Shown here: in pieces, positions 11,469-21,355 of the stretch
How the letters are laid out: every line of letters begins with the position of its first letter
How positions within the stretch are numbered: the stretch's first letter is position 1
DNA from: Aplidium turbinatum
Lineage: Eukaryota > Chordata > Ascidiacea > Aplousobranchia > Polyclinidae
Direction: 5' to 3'
DNA: 64,000 bases
Assembly (NCBI GenBank): GCA_918807975.1
Contig: OU964932.1
Location: 9,300,001-9,364,000 of the forward strand
Notes under the pieces: model-generated
Told to the model about the DNA's origin: nothing
Database searches by the model: none
The model's input: the letters and a program-made list of their open reading frames with translations, nothing else
Program-made: the position numbers and the translations under genes

Positions 11469-14400
11469 ATGAGTGCCGCTTCCCTTGAGGACTGTCTATG
11501 GGTCACGGGTGGGCTGGGGAGTGTACAGGGGCTGGTCCGCCGCTCTTTGGTGGGGAGAGGTGGATCTGTCGCGGAGAGTGGGGCCACCGTAGCGCGGCCT
11601 CCGGTGAGTGGCTCATTAGCACGATCACAATTGCCCTCAGAGGTCGGTAAAGAGGAGGTTCACCAGGAAGTGTTAGGGCTACCGAATGACAGGGAAGCAC
11701 GTCAACGAAGGCGTCAGCTACTTAATGACATCAGTGCGGCCACGAGACAGCTTGAGGAATTGAGAACTAGAGACCAAGTCTTACAATTTGAATCACAGCA
11801 TGTCAAGGCTCTAGATTGGAGGGTTAGAGACTTTTGTGCCATTGCGCAGAAAGAGGACGCCGAACCTCGAGTCGCCCCCGAGTTTGAGATGTTGGTGAGG
11901 AGATGTAAGGAACGATGGGAGGAGCTAACAGACTCGCTCCCAGTCAATTCAGCTTCCCTGCCAAACATAACAATTGGGGTCCCTCCCTCATCTGCAGGGA
12001 AAAGCAGAAGGTCTGCGCATATTCTAGCTCAGATTGATTTGGAAACTCAATTAGAACAGATTCAAATTGAGAACCGCTTAAACGAGGCGCGAGAGACAAG
12101 GAAATTGAAGGAGGCCCGGGAACAGGAAGCCCGAGAAGAGCGTAAGCTGGCCAGAGAGCTGAGGGAATTGCAAGTGCGAGCAAGCTTGCAGAAGCAGATG
12201 GCCATGTCGGAATGCTATACAGAGAAGACACATAGCTTGAGGAGTTATCGCACGCGGGATTCCAAGACGAGCGCCCAGGTGAAAGAGGGTATCCATTTCA
12301 ATGAAAGCGAGAAACCAGCTGTTTCAAAAAAGGCCCCTAACGCAGTGTTGTATAAATTCTGTGCCCATATGGAGGCTGCTAACGAAGCAGATAAGTTAAT
12401 GGCTCCTAGCTTGAATGTACCTGTCTATGAGAGACCTATTAGACCTCCGCCAGGATTTACTGGTACTACTAGGTATATCTCTAAGGGTAGTGCAGTCCAT
12501 GATGGGTATCATGGCTTACCCCTGCATGAAAGTGACGTGATGGCAAGGAGAGAACAGCAACCGCCCCTAGCCTACGACGGAGCGTGCAAAAAGGCGTCAA
12601 GGAAAGACTATCTTGACATGGCCTCGCTCATAAAATATGACGGGTTTTCTATGCCCTTTATTGTTTTTAGAAACGAGATAAATGCTTTGTTAGAAAAATG
12701 CCCGTATGAGGATATGAGACTGAGCTTGATTAGAGCAGCATGTATTAAAACTGCTGCGCAAGACATAAGCTTGGTGATCAGTAGCACCCCAGGTTACAAC
12801 GAAGCAATGCGTGCTAATATGGCATTGGAGCGTTTGTCTTTAAGATTTTTTGTTCGCTGCGGTTTTAATTCTGAGGCTTGTGTTAAAAGTATCCGATTTG
12901 GGCCGCGTGTGTCGGGGGCTGACATTACTGGTTGGCGCAAGTTTCGGGCAGAATTACTAGATTGCCAAATATATGCGGCAGCATACAAGCGGTTGGACTA
13001 CCTTGAAGGGAAATTTGTCTGTGATCTAGCTAAACGTTTGCCCGTTTATGCGCGTCAACGCTTCATTGATTTCTTAGGTGATAAATTTGGTTGTACGGCG
13101 GACCCTTCCTTTGATAGTTTGTTGCAGTTTGTTATTGCGGAAGAAAATGCGAAATCAACCGACTTTGGCGTTTGGTTAATGAGTGAGGACCATAAGTCGA
13201 GCAATAACCATTCTTTTGGTAAGTCGGAGAGTAAAAGGGACGCGGGTGCATTTCAAGTGAAACATACGGCGGCCAAGGTTGACGGCTATGGTAATATAAA
13301 TTCCGCAAGGTCAAAAACGAGTGTCTCGTTGTGTGAGTGTTGCCTTTCGTTTGGTGTGAATGTGGATCATGGTTTGGAGGTATGTCATCGTTTGCAGGGT
13401 ATGACTGTGGCAAAGCGTGAAGAGTTTTTCTACAAACATTGGCTCTGTTATAATTGTGGAGGAAAGCATCGGGCTAGAGATTGTCGCTGTGCCATGAACT
13501 GTGATCAGTGTCAGGATGCTAACTATAAAACGCCGAAGCATTTCGCTATGTTGCATGAATGGGTCGTTAATGATAGGCCAGCAAACAAACCAGTTCCAAA
13601 GAAGGTACGCGAGTCCGCTGTGGACAAAGTTGACAAGTCTGCGGTTAATAAAACTGGAGTTCAAGGTAGAGAAAAATCAGTCTCTTTGAGAAATGTGAAA
13701 GTGACACCTTGTAAAGTTTTAAACCGAACAGTTGCTGTGAAGGTCATAAACCCGGCAACTGGCTTAGAAAAGTTGGTGTACTGTCAGCTTGATTATGGAT
13801 CCCAGATAACGCTGGTATCAAAATCTTTGTGTGCAGAGTTGGGTTTACAGCCCTATGAAAACATTTCCTTTACCATGAAAACATTAAACGGTGATGCGAA
13901 AGTTGATGCTGGTTTGGTCAAATTTGTGGTAAAATCGTTGTCGACTGGTGAGAGTTTTAATATAGATAATGTTGTTTGTTCGACGCCATGGAGCGATGAC
14001 ATTGAAACCTTGCCTCATAAGCAAGAATTGAGTGGTTACAGACATTTTGATGACATTAGTGTGTTTGAATTAGAAAATCGTCAGACTGTGGACATTTTGA
14101 TAGGCGACGACTGTCCATTCTTGTTAACTGTGCTTGAAGAGCGAGTTGGTAAAACGTTGTATGAGCCGCACGCGATCAACACACCGTTGGGATGGCTAGC
14201 CGGTGGGGGGCGGTCTCCTCTTTGTTCGGACAGTCGTGCCACAGTCAGGAAAGTACAGGTTTGCGATGATCTTGAGAACGTGAACTGGTTGAAACGTGAA
14301 AATTTGACGCGCGACTGCATGGTGGATGAATTAAGGCAGGAGTTAAAAGAGGCCACGCTGGCAGATTCGCGGCAGAGCATGTCACTCGCTGATAAGTTTT

Positions 14401-14753
14401 GGGGTCACTGGACAGATTTCTGCCTACCTAAGTTGCGGGGTCGAAGAAAATGGAGAGACATCTGTCGCAATTTAGACCCCGGAGACTTGGTCCTGTTATG
14501 GGATATGAATGATCGCCCTAAACGAGGGGACTACCGAATCGGCAGAGTGGTTGAAATTTTACCGCAGCATCGAAAGGGAAAAGAGTTTGTGAGAAGGGTG
14601 AGGGTGGCTGTGGTAGCATGGGACACTAACACAAAGAAGTCGCACGTTGAAACCGTGCTTCGTGATATTTCTTGCGTTGCTCTGGTGGAGGGCGCGCGGA
14701 CACGCACTGCTGTGCTCGCTCCAGTTGGTTCGGGCCCCCCAGATGGACGTTAA
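11469..14753 (+). CDS. Gag-protease polyprotein of BEL/Pao fossil
   Basis: A 1094-residue open frame. In order: a low-complexity N terminus; a charged coiled coil (about residues 95-245, many Glu/Arg); a DUF1759-like gag core (about 380-560); a Cys/His-rich knuckle block with CYNCGGKHRARDC (about 658-675); a DUF1758-like retropepsin with LDYGSQITLVS (about 770); and an integrase-tail segment with the GRRKW and GDLVLLWD motifs (about 970-1075). Family knowledge puts a reverse transcriptase and integrase between the last two parts, and these are not present. The order matches the minus-strand fossil at 222-7203. This is not a host gene. Sure of the family, less sure of the exact domain edges. 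Confidence 0.85.
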   Translation: MSAASLEDCLWVTGGLGSVQGLVRRSLVGRGGSVAESGATVARPPVSGSLARSQLPSEVGKEEVHQEVLGLPNDREARQRRRQLLNDISAATRQLEELRTRDQVLQFESQHVKALDWRVRDFCAIAQKEDAEPRVAPEFEMLVRRCKERWEELTDSLPVNSASLPNITIGVPPSSAGKSRRSAHILAQIDLETQLEQIQIENRLNEARETRKLKEAREQEAREERKLARELRELQVRASLQKQMAMSECYTEKTHSLRSYRTRDSKTSAQVKEGIHFNESEKPAVSKKAPNAVLYKFCAHMEAANEADKLMAPSLNVPVYERPIRPPPGFTGTTRYISKGSAVHDGYHGLPLHESDVMARREQQPPLAYDGACKKASRKDYLDMASLIKYDGFSMPFIVFRNEINALLEKCPYEDMRLSLIRAACIKTAAQDISLVISSTPGYNEAMRANMALERLSLRFFVRCGFNSEACVKSIRFGPRVSGADITGWRKFRAELLDCQIYAAAYKRLDYLEGKFVCDLAKRLPVYARQRFIDFLGDKFGCTADPSFDSLLQFVIAEENAKSTDFGVWLMSEDHKSSNNHSFGKSESKRDAGAFQVKHTAAKVDGYGNINSARSKTSVSLCECCLSFGVNVDHGLEVCHRLQGMTVAKREEFFYKHWLCYNCGGKHRARDCRCAMNCDQCQDANYKTPKHFAMLHEWVVNDRPANKPVPKKVRESAVDKVDKSAVNKTGVQGREKSVSLRNVKVTPCKVLNRTVAVKVINPATGLEKLVYCQLDYGSQITLVSKSLCAELGLQPYENISFTMKTLNGDAKVDAGLVKFVVKSLSTGESFNIDNVVCSTPWSDDIETLPHKQELSGYRHFDDISVFELENRQTVDILIGDDCPFLLTVLEERVGKTLYEPHAINTPLGWLAGGGRSPLCSDSRATVRKVQVCDDLENVNWLKRENLTRDCMVDELRQELKEATLADSRQSMSLADKFWGHWTDFCLPKLRGRRKWRDICRNLDPGDLVLLWDMNDRPKRGDYRIGRVVEILPQHRKGKEFVRRVRVAVVAWDTNTKKSHVETVLRDISCVALVEGARTRTAVLAPVGSGPPDGR

Positions 14754-15296
14754 GGGACGTCACTCATAGAAAATGTGTTCACTTTATTATTAATGTTTAA
14801 TTGTTTATGACTTGTGTGATGTATGATGCTTATGCTCGCTGTTTACAAATTAAATAGATACAGTCTGGCTGGAACCGTATGTATTTATCAAGTACATATT
14901 GTCACTTTGAGTTACGCCAATATCGCTTACAGCAAATTTGCTTGGGATACCTGTGACTTAAGCTGAGCATCTTATTCATTCTTTCACATTTAATTTAGTA
15001 TCTTCATATGACAACTTTGTTTTTGTATAACTTTAGGTGTATTGTGTGTTAGTACTGTAATGTCGTGTGAGCATGGTCCGTTTTAAATACCTTCAGACAG
15101 CAGTGCGGGACTACAGGTTCATCTACATGACTGTGTCGTATGTATGTTATTTATACGACAATATTATGCGACATTGCAATTATGTTTAATGTGTGTTAGG
15201 TATGGCCAATGTTGAATAATTTCGTTTAGGTAAAAATAATCTTCTGGAAGATGGATATTGTAATATTCATCTTAGTTATCTGTCATCCAAGTTATC

Positions 15297-15629
15297 TGTC
15301 TCCGTATTGTGACATAGATTGTCGCGCAATCGTGACGTCATCATTGCGATGCACTGTCACGCTTGAGCGATAATCTCTCGTCATTCTTTCTCTAATTTTC
15401 TAACTTGTGTTTTCCAAACGTGTTGCGTCTTTCTTTTACGATGTGTGAATCTAACGGACGGACGTAATAAGAGTGTGAAGTGACTATTCCACATCACAAT
15501 TGAACCCGTCTCTTGTTAACAATATACCATCAATCTTCACTCAACACATGTGGAACTTGAGTCGAAAGTTAGGAAGAAGACAGGTTGGATAACAGCTCAT
15601 ACATAGCGGTTATCAAAAAAGAAAGAACA
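15297..15629 (+). repeat. 3' LTR
   Basis: 333-bp direct repeat of 10554-10886. The sequence just inside it (15275-15296) contains a second AGTTATCTGTC, which blurs the exact left edge. Confidence 0.85.
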
Positions 15630-16345
15630 ACAACCGCAAGCAATTTGTACAAAAAGCTGGATAAGTTTGCCTCCTGCGTATAGAAGCTTTAATTAAGGAA
15701 CTAAATATTGCACCCGCACCTGAACGTTTATTGACGAAGTAACGTTATATCAACGCTGTAAAAAGGGCAAAGGCATGACGATGAAAGCAAGTAGGCTAAA
15801 GTACATGGCGAGGAGACATAAAAAAACAGCAACAATTTTTTCCCCATTATGATGCTGTGCTGTGTACCGTGACGAGAGACCATTCTGACGAGATAGTCTA
15901 GCGAATGTTCGCATTGACGTCACTGGGAAAGCAGTTCTAATCATAACACATCTGATTGGCTAAGCAGCTGGTGACGTTTTGCAAAACGAGTGAAGATTGG
16001 ATAAAACGAAGACGTTTTTTGACGTTTTTGAACCTGGGGAAAGCAACTTTGATAGTTGCTTCCCTGGAGCCTCACTGGTTGTTTCTGACAGGAGCATTTG
16101 CGTTAATTGGCATTTATAGGCAAGACATGCGGTTTGGTGAGGACTTAGACTACTCACAAGCGTTCCGAGTAATTCTAGTCACGAATACAGTAATTTTCAA
16201 GTTAAAATAGACGTGATAAAAATAATAAGAAGTTAAACCTAGAATTCAGTCATTATATTTTGCATAGTTTTCGCTCAGGTAAGCGCTGCTTTCCTTGCTT
16301 TCCTTGCTTTCCCTCACCGATCGTCACTGAGTAATACGATATGTG
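15630..16345. other. Intergenic, no feature recognised
   Basis: Short reading frames only (up to 84 codons) with no domain. A small CTTTCCTTGCTTTCC microrepeat lies near 16290-16310. Nothing else supported. Confidence 0.4.
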
Positions 16346-16938
16346 AATTTGGTTGGTTGGTTTTGAAACTTTATCCTCGGACTGACAAAGCTTTGATAGG
16401 TTATTCCTGGTAGCTTTGCATACTTGTAGACTTGTAGAGGATCTTGACTAGGGATTGTAGATCATAGGGACGGACGCGAAACTTCGTCCACTTTTGGCTT
16501 ATCCGCAACATTAGAAGGGTTACCATACGTTTTTTTTCTAATTTACAAAATATTTTACGTTTTATGGGTTACCGTATATAAGAAGAGTGAAGTTGGTTTT
16601 AAAGTAATTTAAGGTTTTTAGTTGAAAGCAAATCAGCAGTAAAGCATAAAAATGTGTCAAATTGGCAATTGACCCTTCTAATGTTGAAGGAACAACGGAG
16701 TTGCGTGTCCCGTAATGTAGGCTACCGTCTCTAATCCTGACGCAGGGCCGGTTACCGAGATTGGCAGAGTGAAATTTTCCGAGTGTTGAAGTGTGTTTGC
16801 CGGAGAATTATTCCACTCACTAAGTGCCGATGAATGGAGAGCAGTCCTGAAATGCGTTGCTCAAGCGCACACCCCGAGAGTCGAACCAGTGCCGCGTGGT
16901 CTTAAGCCAGGCGTGTAACCACTGAGCTAACGCGGGGG
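16346..16938 (-). mobile_element. tRNA-derived SINE, copy 1, split by a MITE
   Basis: Read on the minus strand, the head (about 16938-16850) has a tRNA-like A box TTAGCTCAGTGG and B box GGTTCGACTCTC. A body shared with 59797-60083 follows (GAATGGAGAGCAGT, GCAGGGCCGGTTACCGAG, TTTGATAGGTTATTCCTGG). A ~290-bp insertion at about 16448-16737 separates the halves. The tail is a GGTTGGTTGG run at about 16346-16360. Confidence 0.8.
16448..16737. mobile_element. Probable MITE inside the SINE
   Basis: The insert holds a subterminal inverted repeat, ACATTAGAAGGGT near 16509 and ACCCTTCTAATGT near 16672. It is absent from the matching place in the copy at 59797-60083. TGAC flanks both sides and may be a short target duplication. 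The superfamily is not clear. Confidence 0.5.
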
Positions 16939-17111
16939 ACAAATTTTGTGATCACTTCACGCCGTTATAGCCTCTTTATTGTGTAGGCCTAATGTGTATG
17001 TATGAATCCACACCCATAGGCTACAGTTGGTAGCACATGTTTTGAAAAATAGACCTAGCATTTAGGCTAGCCTACTTATGATAGAAATAGAGTTCTTTCT
17101 TTATTTCCTAA
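16939..17111. other. Intergenic, nothing recognised
   Basis: AT-rich spacer between the SINE and the hAT MITE. It carries several TAGGCTA/TAGCCTAC motifs (near 17019 and 17064). Confidence 0.3.
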
Positions 17112-17119
17112 CCCTAAGG

Positions 17120-17389
17120 CAGGCCCGGATTTAGAGGGCAGAGAGTGCAGGTGCCCCGGCCCCCCCGACTTTTGAAGGGCCCCCCTACGTGGAAAAAATG
17201 TGATTTTGTGTTATTATTATATTTTCTTTCAGCCTTTGAAGTTTCTGCAAAATGCTGTGCAGTGCTGAATTAATGCTACTGTAGAGGTAGAGGTGGTCTT
17301 TTTTCGCGCCGTAGGCGCAAAACAATTTTTGCACGGGGGCCCCCCATCTAAAAGTGCCCCGGCCCCCCCATCAGCTAAATCCGTCCGTG
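17120..17389. mobile_element. hAT-like MITE (270 bp)
   Basis: The left end CAGGCCCGGATTTAG and right end CTAAATCCGTCCGTG are imperfect inverted repeats, each backed by GCCCCGGCCCCCC. The flanking octamers are CCCTAAGG (17112-17119) and CCTTAAGG (17390-17397), which match at seven of eight positions, as expected for a hAT insertion. No coding capacity. Confidence 0.7.
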
Positions 17390-17397
17390 CCTTAAGG

Positions 17398-17808
17398 GAG
17401 AGAGAAACTTTTTATTTTATAACTGAGACCTTTACAAAACGACTTTTTTATCTGCATTTTTTATCAATGAATATTTGAAGGAACACAAGGAACAAATCTT
17501 GAAAACTTCCAAAAACACCGTTGCAGTTCTGCTTCAGTTGATTTGACAACGTTATGTAATTGTGAGAAAAATGTGAATACTATAATAATAACGACAACCT
17601 TTTAGAGTACATGTTAATTCAAATAGAAAAAGAAAATGATTGGTAGTGGCTGTTAGCCAGGACCTTTGAAATTCTTCCTGTGAAACCTTTGAAATTCTTC
17701 CTGTGAAACCGTTGATACGGGTTTAAAGTAATCGCCCCTTTTTTTAATAATGTAATTGTTTTGGACTTTTGTTTTTGATTCAAAGCTGAATTTGCATCCA
17801 TCCAGGCT
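17398..17808. other. Intergenic with a 23-bp tandem duplication
   Basis: No gene. At 17662-17707 a 23-bp unit ACCTTTGAAATTCTTCCTGT(GAA) is present twice in tandem. The remainder is AT-rich. Confidence 0.45.
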
Positions 17809-18215
17809 AGGGTTGCCAGATTGGGCACTTTTACGCCCAATTGGGCTACTTTTGATTTCTCCAGGCGCCAAAAATTCGCGTTGGGCGCGCTTTTTTGGTT
17901 GGCGCCCAATTGGGCTACTTTTTTTACAAATATAATATAACTTTTTATGTAAAAATTGTATCATGTTTAAAATTTTTACCTAATTCATAATTATTTCATT
18001 GAGGAGTAGCGTTTTTGGAGGCCTCGGTCAGGCAGGGTTACCAATTTGGTACGTATAAAAATGCTAATTTTCAAAAATGTGCATGTTTAGGCTTTGATAT
18101 CTGGCAATCCTGGCAACTTAAGTGATCCAGGTTTTCATGAAAATGCAGTGGACATCAGTTCAGCTTGTTTTTATTTCTGACGATCACAACGAAAAACAAT
18201 ATATTTCAAACATAG

Positions 18216-19199
18216 TGTAATCCTGTGTTTAGTGTATTTCTGGATGCATCCAAAGCATTTGATAGAGTTAATCACAATATCTTATTTAACAAGTTAGTTT
18301 CACGGAATGTTCCTATGTGCTTTGTACGATTATTGAAGCATTGGTATAAAGAACAAATAATGAGAATAAAGTGGGGGAATCAAATTTCTGACTCCTTCCA
18401 TGTCACCAACGGAGTAAGGCAGGGAGGGGTTTTAAGTCCTTACCTGTTTTCTTTGTATATAGATGACTTATCGACTGAATTGAATTCCCTAGATGTCGGA
18501 TGTAATACTGGTTCATCTCACTTGAATCACCTATTGTTTGCAGATGACTTGTGTGTATTTAGTCCAAGTGCTAAAGGTACCCAAAAACTCATTGATGTGT
18601 GTGAATCCTATGCTTCTAGACATGACATTATTTTCAACTGTAACAAAACTGTTGGATTGGTCCATCAATGTCGCAAATTTAAAGTTTTGACTTCTCCATG
18701 CATGCGGCTATACAATACACAAATTAAATTTGTTGAACAAGTGAAATATTTAGGTATACTGATTGATGATACCATCAGTGATGACGCAGATATTAAAAGG
18801 CAGGTGCGATCTCTTTATGTCGCTGCCAATCAGCTTAGATCCAAGTTTGGAAATTGCTCTACCGAAGTTAAAAATGTAATGTACCAATCATATTGTATGC
18901 CAATGTATGGTTCGCAACTATGGTGTAACTATAAAACTTCTACTTTAAATCGCATACGAGTTGCTTACAACGACTCGTACAGAATTATCCACAATTTGTC
19001 AAGATGCGACAGTGCTAGAGTGTATCAGGTACAGAACGACGTGTTAACATTTGATGCTCTATTAAGAAAAAATTGCTATGCATTTGTAGAACGTTGCAAA
19101 AGATCAATTAATCCACTTTTGCGCAATGTTATGTCTTCTGATTGCTACTTTAATTCTACATTTTATATTCACTACAACAGTATTTTGTACGTTGTTTGA
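18216..19199 (+). pseudogene. LINE reverse transcriptase, C-terminal ~327 residues
   Basis: The frame is open from the 5' junction to a stop at 19199. Visible motifs are FLDASKAFDRVNH (palm motif A), GVRQGGVLSPYLFSLYIDDL (motif B) and LLFADDLCVFSPSAKGTQK (catalytic FADD, motif C). KYLGILIDD and the C-terminal region of CR1/Jockey-clade proteins follow. The N-terminal endonuclease and early reverse transcriptase are missing because of 5' truncation. The uninterrupted frame suggests a recent insertion. The clade (CR1-like/Daphne/Crack type) is a guess from the ADDLCVFSPSAKG wording. Confidence 0.85.
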
Positions 19200-19306
19200 T
19201 GTAGCCTGCTTGATGTTGTGTTAGTCTGATATTTTGTGTGATGACTGTTAAAAATTTGAATTCTATGGACTTTGAGTCTGATTGCAAATAAATAATAATA
19301 ATAATA
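18216..19306 (+). mobile_element. 5'-truncated non-LTR retrotransposon (LINE)
   Basis: The insertion starts inside the reverse-transcriptase domain and ends in an (AAT)n tail at about 19288-19309. Flanking ATAG occurs on both sides (18212-18215, 19307-19310). The surrounding DNA has an uninterrupted paralogue at about 20050-20200, in which CATAG runs straight into CAAAGATCTAG, so the pre-insertion state is visible in the same window. 5' truncation is the usual outcome of target-primed reverse transcription. Confidence 0.85.
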
Positions 19307-19889
19307 ATAGCAAGGGTCTAGAAAAAGGTAAAAGCAACAAAACACGGACGCTATAACGTGCATGACGCCAAAGCAGGACAATCAGTTATGGCATGGTCGC
19401 AACACCTTAATAAAGTTTTTACAAATGTAGAAAGATGAGAAAAGAAAGGCTAGTGAAATTTTTTTTAACAATTTATATGAGTAAAAAAAAGATAGTTTCT
19501 ACGTTAATCGACCAAGGTGGGTTATCAAAACTGTTGATGGTCTTGAGGGGAACACTCTTGATGCGTTAGCTCATCACGAAAAGCAATTAAATCATTTTTT
19601 GTGTTGCTTGGTGTGGAACCGGTACTTGTTTGTAGTTATTTTAACAAACAGTTGAGTGTATGCATGGTTGCCAATTTGTCTGAAAGATGTGAAGAACTGG
19701 AAAAACACTTATAATTTGAGACTGATGATTAAGCGCTCTTGAATAATTTTGTATAATAGCCTATTTCTTTGCTTGGGCTCCAATTTGGGCTCTATTTTAG
19801 AACCCCAAAAAAATTGGGCTACTTTTGGGCTACTTTCTGCATAAGCTTGGGCTCTTTTTTATATTAACCTCTGGCAACCCTAAGTTATG

Positions 19890-20803
19890 AATTTTTTGTA
19901 TCACAGAACGATGTCATTCTCTCCTCTCTCGTATCAGTAAAAACAATTCATATGCACTAACAGCACTATTTATATTGAATACAAGCAGTTTAGATAGCAG
20001 CCATTGTGACATTTAATGGTAAAGATGCAGACCATTTGTCAATTATCAAGTTCAGTTTGTTTTGATTTCTGGCACATCACAACGAAAAGCGATTTATGCC
20101 AATCATAGCAAAGATCTAGAAAAAGGTAGAAGCGTCAAAACGAGAACACAATAGCGTGCTTCGTACGGTACTGAAACAGGACAGCCAATTTAAAAAATGG
20201 CACTGTTGCAACACTGTAAGAATTTTAAAATAAAAAATAGTGAAAAAGAGCAAGTGAAAAGTTAGTTAAGAAAGATAACATCCAAACCTTTTACTAAGGT
20301 AACTCAGTGTCTTTGGCATGATTGGTTCTGTAATTTAGTCAAGACGTAAACTATCACAAGGCTTGAAACATGACACTTATCATTTGAGGTATAGGCTACC
20401 GTACCGTAGCTGTTGAAACTAAAATGTTTTTTTCTTTCTATCCAATTTAGTGGAAGAGTTGTGGAGTAGACCTAAACATTTTTTCTTGAACTAGAACCTT
20501 AGGTTTTTTTTGTACAATGCATTCATCAATCAATCATTTTATTTTTTGTCATTAACGCGTCCGGGACGAAAAAGAGACTAACTGCAAAAATCGATAGGCT
20601 ATAGACCTACCAGCACGTTAATGAACAGGAAAAGGTGGCAAAACCTAGAAAGGTTTAAAACGTGCCTGCATGAAAAATTATGTAGTAGGCACGTTAGCAG
20701 GCACGTAGTAGGCAGTAGGCACGTTAGCGGATCAGTAGTTGGCACGGCCTCAAAACCCAAAAAACCAATAGCAAAAAATAAAACAAAAACAGAGAGAAGC
20801 ATA
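19890..20803. repeat. Intergenic; paralogue of the LINE target site
   Basis: About 20024-20230 is homologous to the DNA on either side of the LINE (18130-18215 plus 19311-19420), sharing ATCACAACGAAAA, CATAGCAA and TCTAGAAAAAGGTA in order. At 20680-20745 the string GTAGGCACGTTAGC is repeated irregularly. No gene is supported in the remainder. Confidence 0.65.
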
Positions 20804-21190
20804 CTTGTAGTCAGTGGCGGCTGGTGGTGTCTGTGAGAAGTGGGGCTGCAAACAATTTGCTGGGGGTCTCCCCCAGAAAAAATTGAAAAATCGCACTTAA
20901 TTTGGTGAGTTCTGAGCATGTTTTTACCCCAAATTTTGAAAAAATGCATTCAAACTTTATTGAATAGTTGATGTATTCCTAAGCTGTATTTAAAAACACT
21001 AACAGTACCGGTAGCCTATTGCTTTGGAGACAAACTTTACTAGTATTGAGCTTAGTCTTGACTAGCCAAGCCGTTGCATACAAGGTTCAAGTGATTTTGA
21101 GATGCCCTAGCACAGGGGTGGGCAACGTGCGCCCTTTTCCATTTTTTGTGCAGCCCTTCATCTTCTTCCAGCTATTTTTCCTCAAATAGG

Positions 21191-21355
21191 GGTGCTGGTT
21201 TAGGATCGGCCGCCTTGGTTAGTGACGTCACAAAAATCTGTGACGTCAGGCAAAAAAACGCAACTACTTTTAGGAAGGGTGCAAAAACGCGGAATAGAAG
21301 TAAAAGCGGAAAGCCTATTGATTTTTAAATATTTGTAGGCATTATTATTGATCTA
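21191..21355 (+). repeat. Left terminal inverted repeat
   Basis: Matches 28514-28678 in inverse orientation with about one mismatch in 165 bp. Contains TGACGTCA twice, near 21223 and 21241. Confidence 0.9.

Larger units (their letters stand above)
10554..15629 (+). mobile_element. Young BEL/Pao-type LTR retroelement fossil
   Basis: Two 333-bp LTRs (10554-10886 and 15297-15629) enclose one long plus-strand reading frame (11469-14753). The LTRs differ at only about two positions, so the insertion is recent. I did not find a convincing target duplication, and the LTRs may extend about 10 bp further left, because CCAAGTTATC precedes both. Coding parts are gag, a zinc-knuckle region, a protease and an integrase-tail segment. 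Reverse transcriptase, RNase H and the integrase core are not present, so the copy is reduced and cannot move alone, although its reading frame looks whole. Confidence 0.85.
17809..19882. mobile_element. Candidate TIR element with TA flanks, holding a LINE
   Basis: AGGGTTGCCAGA at 17809 and its inverse TCTGGCAACCCT at 19870-19881 could be terminal repeats, with TA at both outer junctions. Both subterminal zones contain several TTGGGCTACTTTT-type motifs in inverted arrangement. Removing the LINE leaves about 1 kb with no transposase. The superfamily is uncertain (TA target, Tc1/mariner-like or other). Confidence 0.45.

Noticed and set aside
16850-16938. Functional tRNA gene
   Set aside because: The A and B boxes are present, but the sequence continues into a shared repeat body also found at 59797-60083, as in a SINE.
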